Below are positions 13,141 to 25,360 of a stretch of 64,000 bases of DNA, piece by piece. The translations under genes were made by a program, and so were the position numbers. The notes below the pieces were generated by a model, which did no database searches, was not told the DNA's origin, and saw only the letters and a program-made list of their open reading frames with translations. Each line of letters starts with the position of its first letter. Positions within the stretch are counted from its first letter, which is position 1. The DNA comes from Solea solea (Eukaryota > Chordata > Actinopteri > Pleuronectiformes > Soleidae), in the NCBI RefSeq assembly GCF_958295425.1, contig NC_081142.1:11642324-11706323 (forward strand). Direction: 5' to 3'.

Positions 13141-14112
13141 TATGTCAGTGCTGGCCAACTTACCTTTAGGGTGGTTGTAGGCTTAGTTTAAATTGACTTT
13201 AATGTGAAAAATATTCAACGTGGCATATTGGCAATTAACTTGGCCTGAAATATATATGAACTACTTGACTGAGTGGATTCTCTTTTAAACAGAGTTATGT
13301 CAAACATTAGCGATACATGGCGTAGCATTGAAACATCCTGTGTGTATCTATCTTATGTCTATCTCGAACATAATCATTTTCAGACTACAGATGATCCCAC
13401 ACTGCTGAATGTGACGACCAAACTATGAAACACTCAAATATTGTATCAATATCAACACTAGGTGAGTACCAGGAGGAATATTCACATTTGAGGAACATAC
13501 AATAGAAACCAGTTTTATAAAGCCAAGGAATCTGGGTCAGAATCATGCCCAGTGTTATGGCCTCCAATCAATGAGCTTCAATGAGTGAATGGGTTGTAAT
13601 CTTAGCCACTTTTTTTCCATCTGCCATACTGTAATTAATGGTGCGTCATCACTCTCCATTCACATGAAGCACTTGCAACACCAGCTAATCACATTCCTTT
13701 TTCCACACATAATCACTTGGGTTTGTTAAAATCTCTTATTTTTGAGACAAAAAAAAAACCCCTGATAATGAGCCTTGTGCTTCTGCAGTTACTTATCTGA
13801 AGCAGGGATAAATAAAAGTATCAATTAGCACAAGTTTTAACTCCCAAAGGTGATTCAGAGTGATTGCTCTGAAGTATGCGGAATAATTACCTCAGCTTTG
13901 CTTTTATGTCCGTGTCCTAGGGAATATGGACCCGGTAACAGCAAAGGTCATGCTCGTTGTGATGTCACTTTTTTTTTGCTGGTTGGCTTGACTGATGAAA
14001 TGGACATGGGAGATGGCAGAAGAATGATGCGGCTGTCATTGTAGTGTTTTATTCAAGGTTGTCTAAAGTAATGTAGGCTGTGGGATGTTTTCAATGGGAA
14101 ATATCCTCATAA

Positions 14113-14165
14113 AATAGGGCTGAACAGTTTGGGGAAATACTGTGTTTTAGATTGAATGTGTGTTG
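14113..14165. repeat. hAT-type repeat end fragment
   Basis: AATAGGGCTGAACAGTTTGG at 14113 resembles the left end of another common fish non-autonomous hAT family (agggctgaacgatttggggaaat). Similarity fades after about 50 bases and no right end was found, so this is a terminal fragment at best. Confidence 0.35.
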
Positions 14166-15107
14166 GAACAATACATCATGAGTTACCACGAACATACTAC
14201 CTAGATGTGTATTGTTTCTAACATGTATGTATTACATGTTTAATTGGGATAACACATAGAAATGCTAATTGCTTTGTTTTAAAGTGCCATATGTTGAACT
14301 TCACCACTTCCAGCAAAACACAAAGTGCAAAAGGACACCTTCACATTTCCCATTGTGGGAATAAAAAAATACAACTTTATTGAGGACATTTCAGTTGCGT
14401 GTGGATCCACCTGAGGAAGATCCTCCTCAGATCAAAGCAATAATCAATAAAATAACAAGATGAACAAAATATTTTAAGTGGTTTGTTACCACTGAAAACA
14501 TCACTCTGCCGACTTTTCCTCCGATCTGTGTCTATCTGTAAGCGTGACTGGCAGGGCAAAAGTCCAGCTAAATTATACCATTGATGACAACCCTTTCTGT
14601 TTAGTGAAACCAAACAGAGTGATAACGGATTTAAAGTGAAATAAATGTTACTGTGAAACTGAGCTATAAAGCAGGTTGAGCAATTTAGTGCTCCCTTAGG
14701 TAAGTCCCATTGATTTTGATGTATTTTTTTTTTTACCAAAGACAAAGTTACGTGACTCACAGATGGAGCACTTGGAACAGAGTTAAAACTCCCCTTGTTC
14801 AATCATCAGTTAAAATAATGAACAACACAATGATGGCTCTTTGATAAAACATTCAAAGCACTGATGATTTTATGTTTTGTTAAAAACTGAAATGACAAAA
14901 TGTTTCTAATTTCCTGTTGCTCTTATTTGGGCCCTTGCGTGATCTCGTCTTCAGGGTTTTGGGCCTGAGACTCACTGCATTGGGTATTTTAGACCAGACC
15001 AGTCCACTTTGTACGAATGAAAATGCATAATTCAGACAGGAACACTCTCATCATAATTAAATCATATATTGCACCAAATGGAAAAAGGGGGGTGCAATGC
15101 AGGAAAC

Positions 15108-15190
15108 TAGTGCTGCAACTAATAATTATTTTAAGTAGTCAAGTAAGCCAATTAACATTTCATTTTTCTGAGCAGTCGATTGCCACGTTT
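15108..15190. repeat. hAT-type repeat fragment, same group as 7744-7917
   Basis: AGTGCTGCAACTAATAATTA followed by an AGCAGTCGATTGCC motif matches the agggctgcaactaacgattatt group of fish hAT repeats. It is a truncated copy; no right terminus or target duplication was seen. Confidence 0.45.
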
Positions 15191-15884
15191 ATTTCTGTTG
15201 ATTCAGAATAAACACCGTCGTAGCCTTATTAACCCTAACATGCACCCTGCATGTAAGGTTTCCCACCATATCATATGACAGTGCCAGTCACAGCAGCAGC
15301 AGCATGTCGCAGATGCAAGCCCATTTTGTACAATGTAGAATGTACTTGTACTATTCTGCAAATAGCAAGCACCCCCCTGCTTTGGTGGAGCAACACCAAC
15401 ATCACACCAACACACATCAACTCTCCGTGGGGAGGTTGGAAGTTGGCGCCAGTATTGTGCACGGTGAGCCGTCTGTTAGGCTTTTTCGGCTTATTGTTTG
15501 CCTTGATTTTCTCTGTTTGCTGTCAAAATGTCTCTCCTCTGCTGGTTTATGATCACAAATCACTTCTTAGTATCTGAGCAGCTCAAGTTAAAGTGAGATC
15601 TGGGTTATCAAATAAACTCTGTCCTCCTCCTTTGTTTCTGTCGGCCGTACTGGTATTACTGTACCACCTTTCCCAATGCCGGTGACCATAGGAAACACCC
15701 AAGGAAACAGGGCAACAAGGTCCAGTCCTTACCTGTGAGCCGGCTGTACACACCGGTGGAGGCTTCTCCTCTCTGGTGACCTCGGGTCCACCGACGTGCT
15801 TTAAATAAAGCAAACCAACGGCAACTGAAACTGGCAACATTGCCAGAAAGCAAGGAACTCACTATTAGCCTGGCACTTATCAAC

Positions 15885-17030
15885 AGGAGTTGGAGTTTCA
15901 TCTTAAATTCAACAAGGAATTTATTCTGGACTTCTCAAACTTTGTGTTGGATAGCGTCCTAAAATGTTATCGTTTTTTAATTGTTGGTGATTTTAATATT
16001 CACGTGTGCTGTCCCTCCAAACCGCTCGTCAAGGACTTTTTACAAACTCTAAACTCTTTTAATCGCACAGTCGGTGTCTGTCCCCACACATGAAAGGCGT
16101 CACTGGCACGCATTTAATCCACAATTAGAATTGCAGTTTTCAGTTTTTTTCAATGACTCTTTGCTTCCTAGTGTGGTTGACTTTTCTCACTTCAGTGCTA
16201 ATGAGATTATTTACCTTATTTTTTTTTAAATTTCCACCATCAAATCTGTGGCTGTGTCTGAAGTGATTTTAAACATGCACTCATTAAGATGCACAATTAA
16301 CAGTAGATCCCTCCATTCTCTCTAACTTTAGACCTGTTTCTAAGCTTCCTTTTATGTTGTAGAAAAAAGTTGTGTGCATTGGCAACTTCAATCTTACTTG
16401 GAATGTAATGCCATTTTAGTAACATTTCAGTCTGTTTTTTAATCACATCAAAGTACAGAAAAAGCATTTTATGTTATGTATTAATGAACTTTGCTGACTC
16501 TGGAAACGCTGCTGTGCTGGTACTTTTAGATTTAACTGCAGCATTTAATACTGTCAAGACCATCAAATTCTTGTCTCAAGCCTTGAGTGCTGTGTGGGCT
16601 TGGAAGACACTGTTCTGAAATGGTTTCAATCGTACTTGTTAGCCCCTTTAGGCTGTGGGGTCCCACAAGGCAACGTTTTAGGCCCTCTCTTTTTTTCCCT
16701 TTGTATGTTGCCATTGGGATCTACCTTGAAAATAAGGTATTTTTCATTGTTTTGCTGATGATGTTCAGATCTACTTTCCTCTAACATCTAACAAGTTCGG
16801 AATTGAGTTGAGATTTAATTTCTTTGAAGTCAAAAAATATTGATGCTTTTCAAATGGACAAACCGATAAAAGCATGTTTTCCCCCAAATGAGGCTACTAT
16901 GGAAGATTAAACCTTTTCTCCCCCCCAAAGGTAGAATTGCAGCAACACATATGCTGACGGGGAAGAGACAATGTGATTTAAATCCTTGTTTTTAAACGTG
17001 CTATATAAATACATTTGAACTTGACCTCGG
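15885..17030 (+). pseudogene. Degraded L2/Rex1-like non-LTR retrotransposon (LINE)
   Basis: Pieces of the single LINE polyprotein appear in order on the plus strand. The apurinic endonuclease active-site motif VGDFNIHV lies at about 15983-16006, followed by a DFLQTLNSFNRTVGV segment. Reverse-transcriptase block DLTAAFNTV is at 16528-16554, GVPQGNVLGPLFF at about 16657-16698, and the catalytic FADDVQ box at 16751-16768. Normal elements have several hundred codons between endonuclease and RT; here there are under 200, with stops and frame changes, so it has lost internal sequence. The 3' end carries GTGCTATATAAATACATTTG at about 16999-17018, typical of this LINE group. The copy is inactive and in the sense orientation of negr1. 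Confidence 0.8.
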
Positions 17031-17546
17031 CCTCTGGAAGCTGGCTCATAAATATCTATGTGTGCCAGGGACATCTGTTCTCATCTGTATGTAATATTGT
17101 AAATAAAAAGAAAGGCCCCACTTCATGCAGATCAGGTTTTCAGACTTGTGTTTATGTCTTAGACTTGTCTTTATGTTTAAGTGATACTTCCTAATCCCTA
17201 ATTTATCCTTGAAACGTTGCTGTTTCCCCCCAAAGAGCAGCAGTCGTGAGTATTTGGAACAGACCATCACAATCATGCCGCATATGTGATTTGGAACCTT
17301 TTGAAATAAAGTCGATTTATAAAAATCCCACTGAAGTGGATTCTAACTGGCATGTATTCAAACTAATCACAACCTCTGAACAATTTCAGAAACAAATCCC
17401 CTTTTAAACCTATGTTTGAAGGGACAGTTCTTTGAGACATTAACAGCATTAACAGTCCTACTCCACGTAGGACCTGGATTTACAGTTACCTTGTTTTACA
17501 AGTGGTACAGTATATAACGAAAAGGAAAAAAAAAGTCTTGCAATTT

Positions 17547-17582
17547 GCAGCTACATCACAACGGTGGTTGTGATGTAGCTGC
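17547..17582. repeat. Perfect 16-bp inverted repeat (hairpin), 4-base loop
   Basis: The arm GCAGCTACATCACAAC at 17547-17562 is followed by the loop GGTG and an exact inverse complement at 17567-17582. All 16 pairs are Watson-Crick. The flanks do not continue the pairing, so this is a short isolated hairpin rather than the centre of a long fold-back element. No terminator or RNA-gene context accompanies it. Confidence 0.9.
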
Positions 17583-19296
17583 CCACGGGTGCATTAACGC
17601 TCAGGACTTAAAGTGTCACACTCAGCAGTGCCACAAATGTGTGTTAAATTATTTCTTGCTTAAGGCCTGCAATCATAGAGGATCACTTCAAAGCTTTTTC
17701 TCTCACCGGTAGTAAGAGTATTCAAAATGTGTTGAATACAATCCTATGGATTGCATACAGGGTCATTGTACCAGAGTTTCTTAATGCTCAGTAGGACGTT
17801 TGGATTAGTGTTTGAAGAAACGTTACTTGCTCCCTGAAATTCTAAGATCAAATGTATTTTAGCTTTATTGACGAAAAAAAAGCAAACAAGCGTAACATCA
17901 TGGCTCAGGTAACTAACTGTTCCTTTTGTGTGGGCTTATCAGAATACCTGGACTTGTTTTTTTTCTCCATTGTTTGCCACTAATTTGTCACAATGTCTCG
18001 TGGGCAGTATGTTCTCTCTAGGGAAGACCAGTTTGGACTATGCCATTGTCCCCTACCCACTTTCCTGACAGACACTTTCTTGGCATGGAGGGTAAAGAGC
18101 TTTGTGGTTTGTGCCAGGCTGATTTCCTCAGTGGCTTTGGTGTTGGCTGTCAGCATGGCATGTCTACAACAGTGAGACAGCCAAACTTGATTTGCCTCTT
18201 TTCCTTCTCATTATTACAGTATTTGTCACTGAATATAATGTGATGTCTTTTGTCCAAACACTTCTGTGAGGTTAGCTTTCTAAGGGAAATTGTGGGTCTA
18301 GTCCTAGAATGCAATGTACTCCGAGTCAGGGATGTTTGAGAATGTTTTAGTTGTTTTTTTTTACGGATTTCCAGTAATGCTCATGTTGAAAAGCGATGTG
18401 CAAAACAGTTGGGGAGTTGTAATTGTGAGGTTAAAAGAAGACAAATTACCATGTGTTTACAGAGGAAAATGTGCTGTATTTAATTTGCAACGTTGGTCTC
18501 TTTTATCCTTTGTTCAAATCCTTCATAGTGCAAAAGTAATTCATGGCCACTGGGAAGTCAACTTATTGGAATAATATGAAACTTGACACACATACAGTTG
18601 CCTGATTGTTACTCTGCAGTAGCCATACAAGGAGGCACATTGATTTTATTAGCTGATTAATACGAACTGCTCTGAGTTGGACCAGCTCCAGTGTGTAACT
18701 TCTGTCGCCAAAACACTACCACTGTGTCACGACAGACCTAGACTGACCCCACACCACAGGTGAGCCTGCAGAGCTCTCTAAAAGAACAACTCTAGTTCCA
18801 TAGTCCAGCTGTTCTCTTTCAACATTTGTTTCAGTATCTCCCTGCCTCACACATGTTTCAGAGACCTGGGGATAATACCTTAACCTTTAAGTTTGCTGCC
18901 ATCTCACTTTTCCAGTGTACCTGCTATGCTTCCTACTGTTTGCCCCGATGTAAAACACACCACTCCGTGTCTCCACAAACACGACAACAAAACACAGCTA
19001 TACCGAGAAAAGACAGAGAGAGTCGTGTGGAAATGATCAGCTTTATCAGCATCGTCTGAAGTCATTTGACAATGGCGTGACTGTAACAGATATTTGTTTA
19101 TAGTGACACACTACGGTGCACCTTTACCAAAAGATTTGTCATATAAGGTTTAGAATTAAGTCGTGTCATATTCTCAAATTGCTGAGCTGTATATCCCTAA
19201 AATGTATACTTCCCTTGGACCATATGCTCATGATAATATAAGCCCTGGGAGAGAGACAAATCTGCTCAGGCTTTAAAATGTCATTTAGACAGCAAA

Positions 19297-19307
19297 CCCC
19301 CCCCCCC
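19297..19307 (+). repeat. C11 run 50 bases before the exon 2 acceptor
   Basis: Eleven consecutive C residues lie about 50 bases upstream of the AG acceptor at 19356-19357. The run is within the region where the branch point and pyrimidine tract are expected, so its length could vary between individuals close to a splice site. Confidence 0.8.
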
Positions 19308-19357
19308 TGAAAGCAAGCATTTCCCCACATCTAACAAGGTGTCTCCTGTCATTCTAG

Positions 19358-19596
19358 GTGCTACCTATTGGACGGGATCTCAAAAGGAGCCTGGCTGAAC
19401 CGCTCGAGCATCATATTCGCAGGGAACGACAAGTGGTCCGTGGACCCTCGAGTGTCCATTGTGTCAAGTGTTGGTGACAAACACGAGTACAGCCTTCAGA
19501 TACAGAGAGTGGATGTAACTGACGACGGCCAGTACACGTGTTCCATTCAGAGTGAGCGCAACCCACGGCCAAAGCTCCTCAACCTTATTGTGAAAG
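19358..19596 (+). CDS. negr1: negr1 internal exon (exon 2 by human order): Ig domain 1
   Basis: NEGR1 is a GPI-anchored IgLON adhesion molecule on neurons that acts in neurite growth and synapse formation. This exon gives one split codon, 79 whole codons and one leading base. It starts exactly at the first Ig1 cysteine (residue 1 of the exon). It carries GAWLNRSSIIFAG (residues 10-22), DKWSVDPRVSI (24-34), and the D-x-G-x-Y-x-C motif that ends in the second disulphide cysteine at residue 61. NRS at 14-16 is an N-glycosylation site shared by IgLONs. LDGISKGAWLNRSS and WSVDPRVSI fit NEGR1 better than LSAMP, NTM, OPCML or IgLON5. Between VSI and YSLQ there are nine residues, against seven in my recollection of human NEGR1. 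The acceptor is TTCTAG|G and the donor AAAG|GTATGT. The upstream intron is phase 2 and the downstream one phase 1. Confidence 0.93.
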
Positions 19597-20916
19597 GTAT
19601 GTGATCTTGGTTCAGTAGATATTTCACTTTTGTGCAACTGTGTTGTGTCGTTTCAGTGCTGGGTGAAATAATTGAATGGATAATAGCTGCTTTTCCTGCT
19701 TATATCTATCTAACCACTTATTGGTGAGTCATTTCAGTCAAATCAGTTTTACAAAATGCCCAGAGCAAATCGAACAATAATTTGCGTGGTCATATATTCC
19801 CAAGGACTATATGTACTGAGGACTGTAGTACTTACAGTATTTAGCTTTAGTTCTGTATCCTTCTCCACTCCAGGTGTGTTGGTTGAACACAGATGCATAC
19901 ATCTTCTCTCCTTTAATGCCCTTTATTTGAGCAGACAGGTGTGTGAATGTGTATGAAATATGAATGTGCTTGTGCTGTGGGGTTTTGTGTTATGGGAATA
20001 TGAATCTATGTTGCGAGTTTGGTTCAGCAACAAGAAATAATTAGGAAAACTTTAATTGCCCGTGCTCTAAAACATATAGTTTATACAGTATACTCCAATA
20101 TGATACACACATAGATATGCACATACTATCTAAAGATAGTATATAAACAATGTAACAATGTAACAATTAAACAATAACTATATAGAGAGATCCTTATATG
20201 GTGTAACTGAATGAAGGAATAATAAAGCAACTTTAACACCTTCACTCTCTGCTCATGCTGCACTCGCCTCCTCTCTCTAGAAATGTCTCCATCTTTAAGC
20301 ACAAGAGCTTGAGAATAAAATCTCTTTCCGCAAAGTTCACACGACATGAACGAATAGTGACAGCATACTACGTCTTTCGTTGTAGTTTAATTTCACTGAT
20401 ATATCATAAAAAAACATGTGGTCGCAAAAACACAACATGAGAATGGACTCCTGTGGTAGCGTCTGCGATCTTGTGATTTAAATTTGTTTTTCTTTCTCGT
20501 CTTCTCCTTGAAGAAATGCTGTGGTATGCCTTCTTGAGTTTTAACCGCAGATCAAATTTCCAGCATGCTCGAAATGAGATCGGGGTCTGTGATGCATCGG
20601 GGAGGCATCGGCAGTCTCTGCGGGCCCTGCCTTTAAATATTTCACACTTAGCGACTGCCGACGAGGCCAATTAGGGGCAATTAGCAGAGGCTTGCGAAAC
20701 TCGGCGGTGAGCACGTTATCGGGGCTAGAAATCATGTAGTGTGAACTAAGTTTCAGTTGACAGCATTGGTTGTATTTTGAGCCTGTAGCTGATGAAAGAG
20801 AATGTAAGCTTGTTGGTTTAAATGTCAGGAGGCAGAAAGTGTAGCTTTGATCAAAGCTTCCTGGCTTCAGGTACAGCAGGTAGTAGGTGTTTTTACAGGT
20901 CTATACTGCACTGTAG

Positions 20917-21005
20917 TGCTGGGGGGTATTCTGGTATTAACTGAAAAATTGGTATGTTTTTTTTTTTTTTTGATGATACGGATGATATGATACAGGGCCG
21001 CACAA
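20917..21005. repeat. Probable DNA-repeat fragment with GGTAT motifs
   Basis: GTAGTGCTGGGGGGTATTCTGG followed by GGTATTAACTG, a long T-run and GATGATACGGATGATATGA resembles the terminal part of fish repeats beginning with a gtgctggg(c)ggtataccgg motif. No matching inverse end was identified. Confidence 0.35.
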
Positions 21006-21174
21006 ATCGTGTTTCTTGCACTCGTGAACTAAAGATTAGAAACACTCAATTAGTCATTCAAGTAAAGTGCTAATCTTTAGACCCTGAACATGGCCCTGCA
21101 TAATGGGCTTATTGTTATTATTGTTTTATTGTATTATTGTTTATTGTTTGTTATTGCTGTTGTATTGCTTATAT

Positions 21175-21480
21175 GGCGTATTTCCACTAGCTCGACTCGG
21201 TTATTTTGCTTTTCCATGAGCGATAGTACCTGGCACCTGATACCTTTTTTAGTACCTGCTCAGGTGCCAGACTGCCGTCCACTGATTGGTCAGAGTCTTA
21301 TCACAGAGAGAGGCACAAGAATCAAACTGAACAATGCCAAAACTGTACATCAGTTAAAAAGACTTAACAACCCGGAAAACATGGGTTAATCAACATTTAG
21401 CAAGGAAATGTCTAAAATCTCATCATTTAACAGAGGTGTATTTAGTGGCAGCACTGCATGAGCGGCGAGCCGACTGCGAT
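21175..21480. mobile_element. Local DNA-transposon family, copy 1 of 3
   Basis: This copy shares ordered blocks with 48064-48480: a CATTTCCA/CTTTTCCA start, CTCGACTC..CGG, GATAGTACCTGG, AGTACCTGCTC, CACTGATTGGTCAGAG, AGACTTA, and the CAACAT..AGCAAGGA block. The AGACTTA and AGCAAGGA blocks also occur at 29503-29765. All three copies are in the same orientation. The palindromic GTACCT/AGGTAC content and fragments of matched ends suggest a non-autonomous DNA element. No transposase is encoded and this copy's right end is not clear. Confidence 0.6.
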
Positions 21481-24400
21481 GTATCGTGCAGCCGTAATAT
21501 GATATGAACTTACGTTTCTTTGAACAAGGGAACGAGGTGCAACAAGCACTGTTTCACTGCTGCACTACACATGCTTAGGGCTTAGCCGATGAAGTAACGG
21601 TGGTTTTAACTGCAGCAATGAGCCATTTACTCCACCAACTTAGCAAAAAACACGTATTAGAGTGCCAATAATATGTGCAGTTATCAGTGGCGGTTGCTGG
21701 TCTTTAAAACAGGAGAAGCTAATTTCAGGCCCAGTTATTTATACATAAATTCTGCAAACGACAACAAGGAAACCCAACAATTATGTAAAACTGAAATGCT
21801 ATAATAGCGTTTTTATTTACAGTGTATATGTACTAATGAAAATGGTCTGTATCGCCAAGTCAACGACCAGCTGTTTGTCTAAAGACTTCCCTCACAAAAT
21901 CCACACAGGACTGAGGCAGAAAAGGCTGCGCTGTCGTGGAGCTGTCAGTCGAAAACTGGTTCCGCCTTTCGGACAGTTCCTCCAATCATCATGCAGAAGC
22001 CCAGCTCTCGCTGGAGCACTCATTCATGCTGGTGCATAAAAGAAATACCATTGTTTGCCATGAAACCGTTGAGTGATATGGGGGTGGCTTGTGGAGTTCA
22101 GATGTTGCTGCGTTGTTGAGTGTGGGCAAGCCGCTAAACAGGAAAACAGCCCCATTCCCTGAAAACCATTTTCCAAATGCCATGTTGTATTTCTTCAATA
22201 GGTTGTTGCAAAGCCTTACAGCATGTGCGGTCCATTCTGAATATGTTTAGAGAGGGGACAAGCTGTCAGAAGAAAACTGTTCCATTTTGCTCTTCTGCTC
22301 TTAATGTATTCTTTTATTTCACAATAGTTTTATGGCCTGCATTTAGTGCCCACTTTTCCCACCTTCATGGTCACCTAAGGCAGGAAAACAAATGGGTTGT
22401 TTTTAAGCCAAGCCGAGGTAATGACTAATTACAATGGAACATAATGTCGCAATATGCACACCACAGAATTGACTAGAAGCGTTAAAGGGTTTTGAACACA
22501 CTGGTGTAGATGTGCGAGCTGTGCTAAGTGAAATTAAGAAATGTCTCTCCGGCTGGCAGTGGTTTATAACATATGACTCTGTGGACTGAGAAAATATACC
22601 TGTTTGTTCTAAACCATCATTTAAAGTATATCTTTTTTTGTCTTTATCCAGAAGGCTGGATCGCGTCTATGTAAACTAGCCTCCTCTGAGGTGACAGACA
22701 CTTTAGAACATGAGCTTCTCAGGGGGTTGCATAAACAAATAGTAGACCACGAGCATGCATGTGCATGCAATTTAGATCAGCGAGTCGCTAAAAGGTGAGC
22801 CGTGAAAGGCCATCAAATATAAATGAATATGTTCTTAATTCTCAGTTTTTTTGTAATGAAGTTTGAAGTTGCTGTAAAATATGTACGATAGAAATACCTA
22901 TCAGGAATGAAACAGAGCCAATCGCGGTTCTATTAAGTGTTGAAAATATACATATACAGCAATAGTGTGACATTGTATGTGCAAGTATTCCGTGTCCGCA
23001 GGTCAGCATACAGGCCTAATATTTCAGCATGTGCACTCGGTGTTAATTAGTTCATTTTAATTCGTACATTGTTATTTATGTTGACGGGTAATTACGCACT
23101 TCGAGAGTGAGTGCTTAATTCAAATATTACCTGGAGCCAGCGGCAATCACCATATGCATGTGTTGTAAGATATGCAGGATCACAAATGTACATAGTGGAC
23201 TGATTATTAATCTGCACTGAGTGTTTGTATCCCCATGTTCACATGAAAACAATAATATATATGAGAATTATTGATCCTAGTGATACAAGTGTCCAACTCG
23301 TCAACCTTTGCAAGAGACTGTCCCATTGTTGCAATGTCACAGGGGCAGTCTCTGCCTCTGCCAGTGTGTCCATCAACAGCCTTGTATGTTGTCACAACCA
23401 TACAATTTTTTCCTCTGCTGTGCACTTCTTTTATTCTCTCTTCTTGGGGAATTTGCTCCCCTCAAAGCTGCCCGTCCATCTTGACCTGTTCTTTCAGAGA
23501 TTGGCTGATAAATCTTTTTAGCCGATTCGATGATTGATAGGACATTTGGCCACCTATTGGCAATGGTGGACCCTCGCTCCGATAGTGGCCGATGGCTGCG
23601 CTGCCTCCACCCGTCATGTGGAAATGCAGATCCCCACTCTCGTAGCAAGTCTAGCACAAATGATGGGTCATTGGCTTCATTTGCTTATTTAAATGCCACT
23701 TTTGCTTTGTGTATACACACATTTCTCCTGATATTTAATCAGAAAAGCAACGTTTTAAAGAGTAAATGAAACAAATTGATACAGACTGCTGCTGGATCTC
23801 AGCACGTTGAGTTTAGAGGTATATTCTTTTAACCTCAGACATTCCAGCACTTACACATTACACAATACAAAACACTGCTGATGATGCATTCAAGGATGCA
23901 TTAAACAAACACTTGCCGCTGCATCCTTGTGGTAATACATGCAGAACTAATTAGTATTTATAAGACATTGTTCTCTTTTATATCTTTTTAATAGTGTGAT
24001 GAATATTGTTATTGCAAATCTTTGGAATATATGACTAGGGGTGGGTATTGCGGCTGTAAACCAATATATTTTCCGATTTTCAGTGTCTCAATTCAATTTA
24101 TTATATTTATGTTCCAATTTTGCCTGGTTATGAAAGTGATTTCCACAGAACTAATGCTGCAAATTGTCTAAAATGTGGATCTCTCTAACTGGGTGAATGT
24201 TTAAATATATTAATGTTTCCATTAAAAAGTTAATTATAGTGCAGATTTACAATATAGTCATAGGTGATCATTCAAACTTGAACACAAAAAAAACCTGTTC
24301 AAGTTCAATATATCCAGCCTCCAAACACCCTCAGGTAATTCAAAGTAATTAATAGGTTGTCCAGCAGTGGGTGCTGTGAGCACAGCTTGCCCTCTTTGTT

Positions 24401-25194
24401 CATTAGAAGAAGACAACAGTGGCGCGCCGCTCATGTCCTCCTCTCACGACTCTCATTTTGAAGCCGTGTTGAATCTCTCAGGGCTAACTATTAAACAACA
24501 ATGTATGGTTTTTAGTCGATCTCGGAAGATTGAATCACTAATGACAGAGTTCAAAAGTTTTTCCCTTAGTGAAAACTGACTGGAAGTTGAGGAGGTTTTT
24601 CAACCCAGACCTAATCTTGACACTGACTGACATTTTTCACTTATTCTCTTATAATCGACTCAGCTCTCTCATGCTTCAAACCACCATTATTGTCCTTTTA
24701 AAAGCTCCACCATTTGTCGACTTTATAGAACAAGTCCTGCCCTCGACATTGACTTCATTTAGTTGATTTGGTATTGACCAAATGTGACTGATCTACAGTA
24801 AATACTGGAATGGACTGTGCTGAGCTCATTTGTATGTGTTTAATCATCACATCCTGCACACTCTTCCAAGTCGATGTATTGACAATACCATCAGAAGTTA
24901 TGTAACCTTAGAAAGAGTAGAAATTCTCAAATAACAAGGTATAAACTAAGAAGTATTTCCATTAAGGAAGTAGGATACATATTTTACATGTGAGTAAAAG
25001 AAGCACTGGTATTAGATCAATCCATAGAAATGGCTGGTAACATAAACGTATGTACTCTATGAGGAGAGAATAAAAAGTTTGTGCATCCCAATAAGTTATG
25101 GCTAATACCAACATGGTCTAACATGGAATTTCATGGAAATTTAATGGAGATTCAAGTTTTACCTTTTAATCCAGGAGTGCTACTTACCACTTCT

Positions 25195-25360
25195 TGGATG
25201 AATTCACCACAAAGCCCCATCCATACCCACTCGGCTGAAGCGGCGACACACAATTGCTCCCCTGTGTGTCCATTAAAACACATGACTGATGCAGTGAATG
25301 AGTGAATGGTGGTGTGATGGGGCGACATTCACCTCAGCGCTTGGGTTACAGGTTAGCCAT
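25195..25360. repeat. Possible SINE-like fragment
   Basis: CCATACCCACTCGGCTGAAG, CAATTGCTCCCCTGTGTG and GTGAATGAGTGAATGGTGG recall the 3' part of fish SINE repeats that end in gtgaatgtgagtgaatg...agcgctttg; CAGCGCTTGGGTTAC at about 25337 would correspond to that end. There are only short matches, so the class is uncertain. Confidence 0.3.

Larger units (their letters stand above)
1..19357 (+). other. negr1: negr1 intron 1, 3' part (start lies outside the window)
   Basis: This is non-coding sequence upstream of the first visible negr1 exon, ending in a pyrimidine-rich tract and AG at 19356-19357. From 1 to about 5770 I see no recognisable gene, RNA or transposon, only AT-rich unique-looking sequence and short homopolymers. 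From about 5800 to 7740 there is also nothing I can name. Recognisable repeats begin at 7744 and are listed separately. From 8240 to 10037 and from 17030 to 19290 I see no repeat family, apart from the hairpin at 17547. Open frames in this intron are short, start on non-ATG codons or AT-rich sequence, and match no family I know. Confidence 0.8.

Noticed and set aside
14377..14802. 141-codon minus-strand open frame
   Set aside because: No recognisable domain, no splice or promoter context, and composition like the surrounding AT-rich intron. Frames of this length are expected by chance in 64 kb read six ways.
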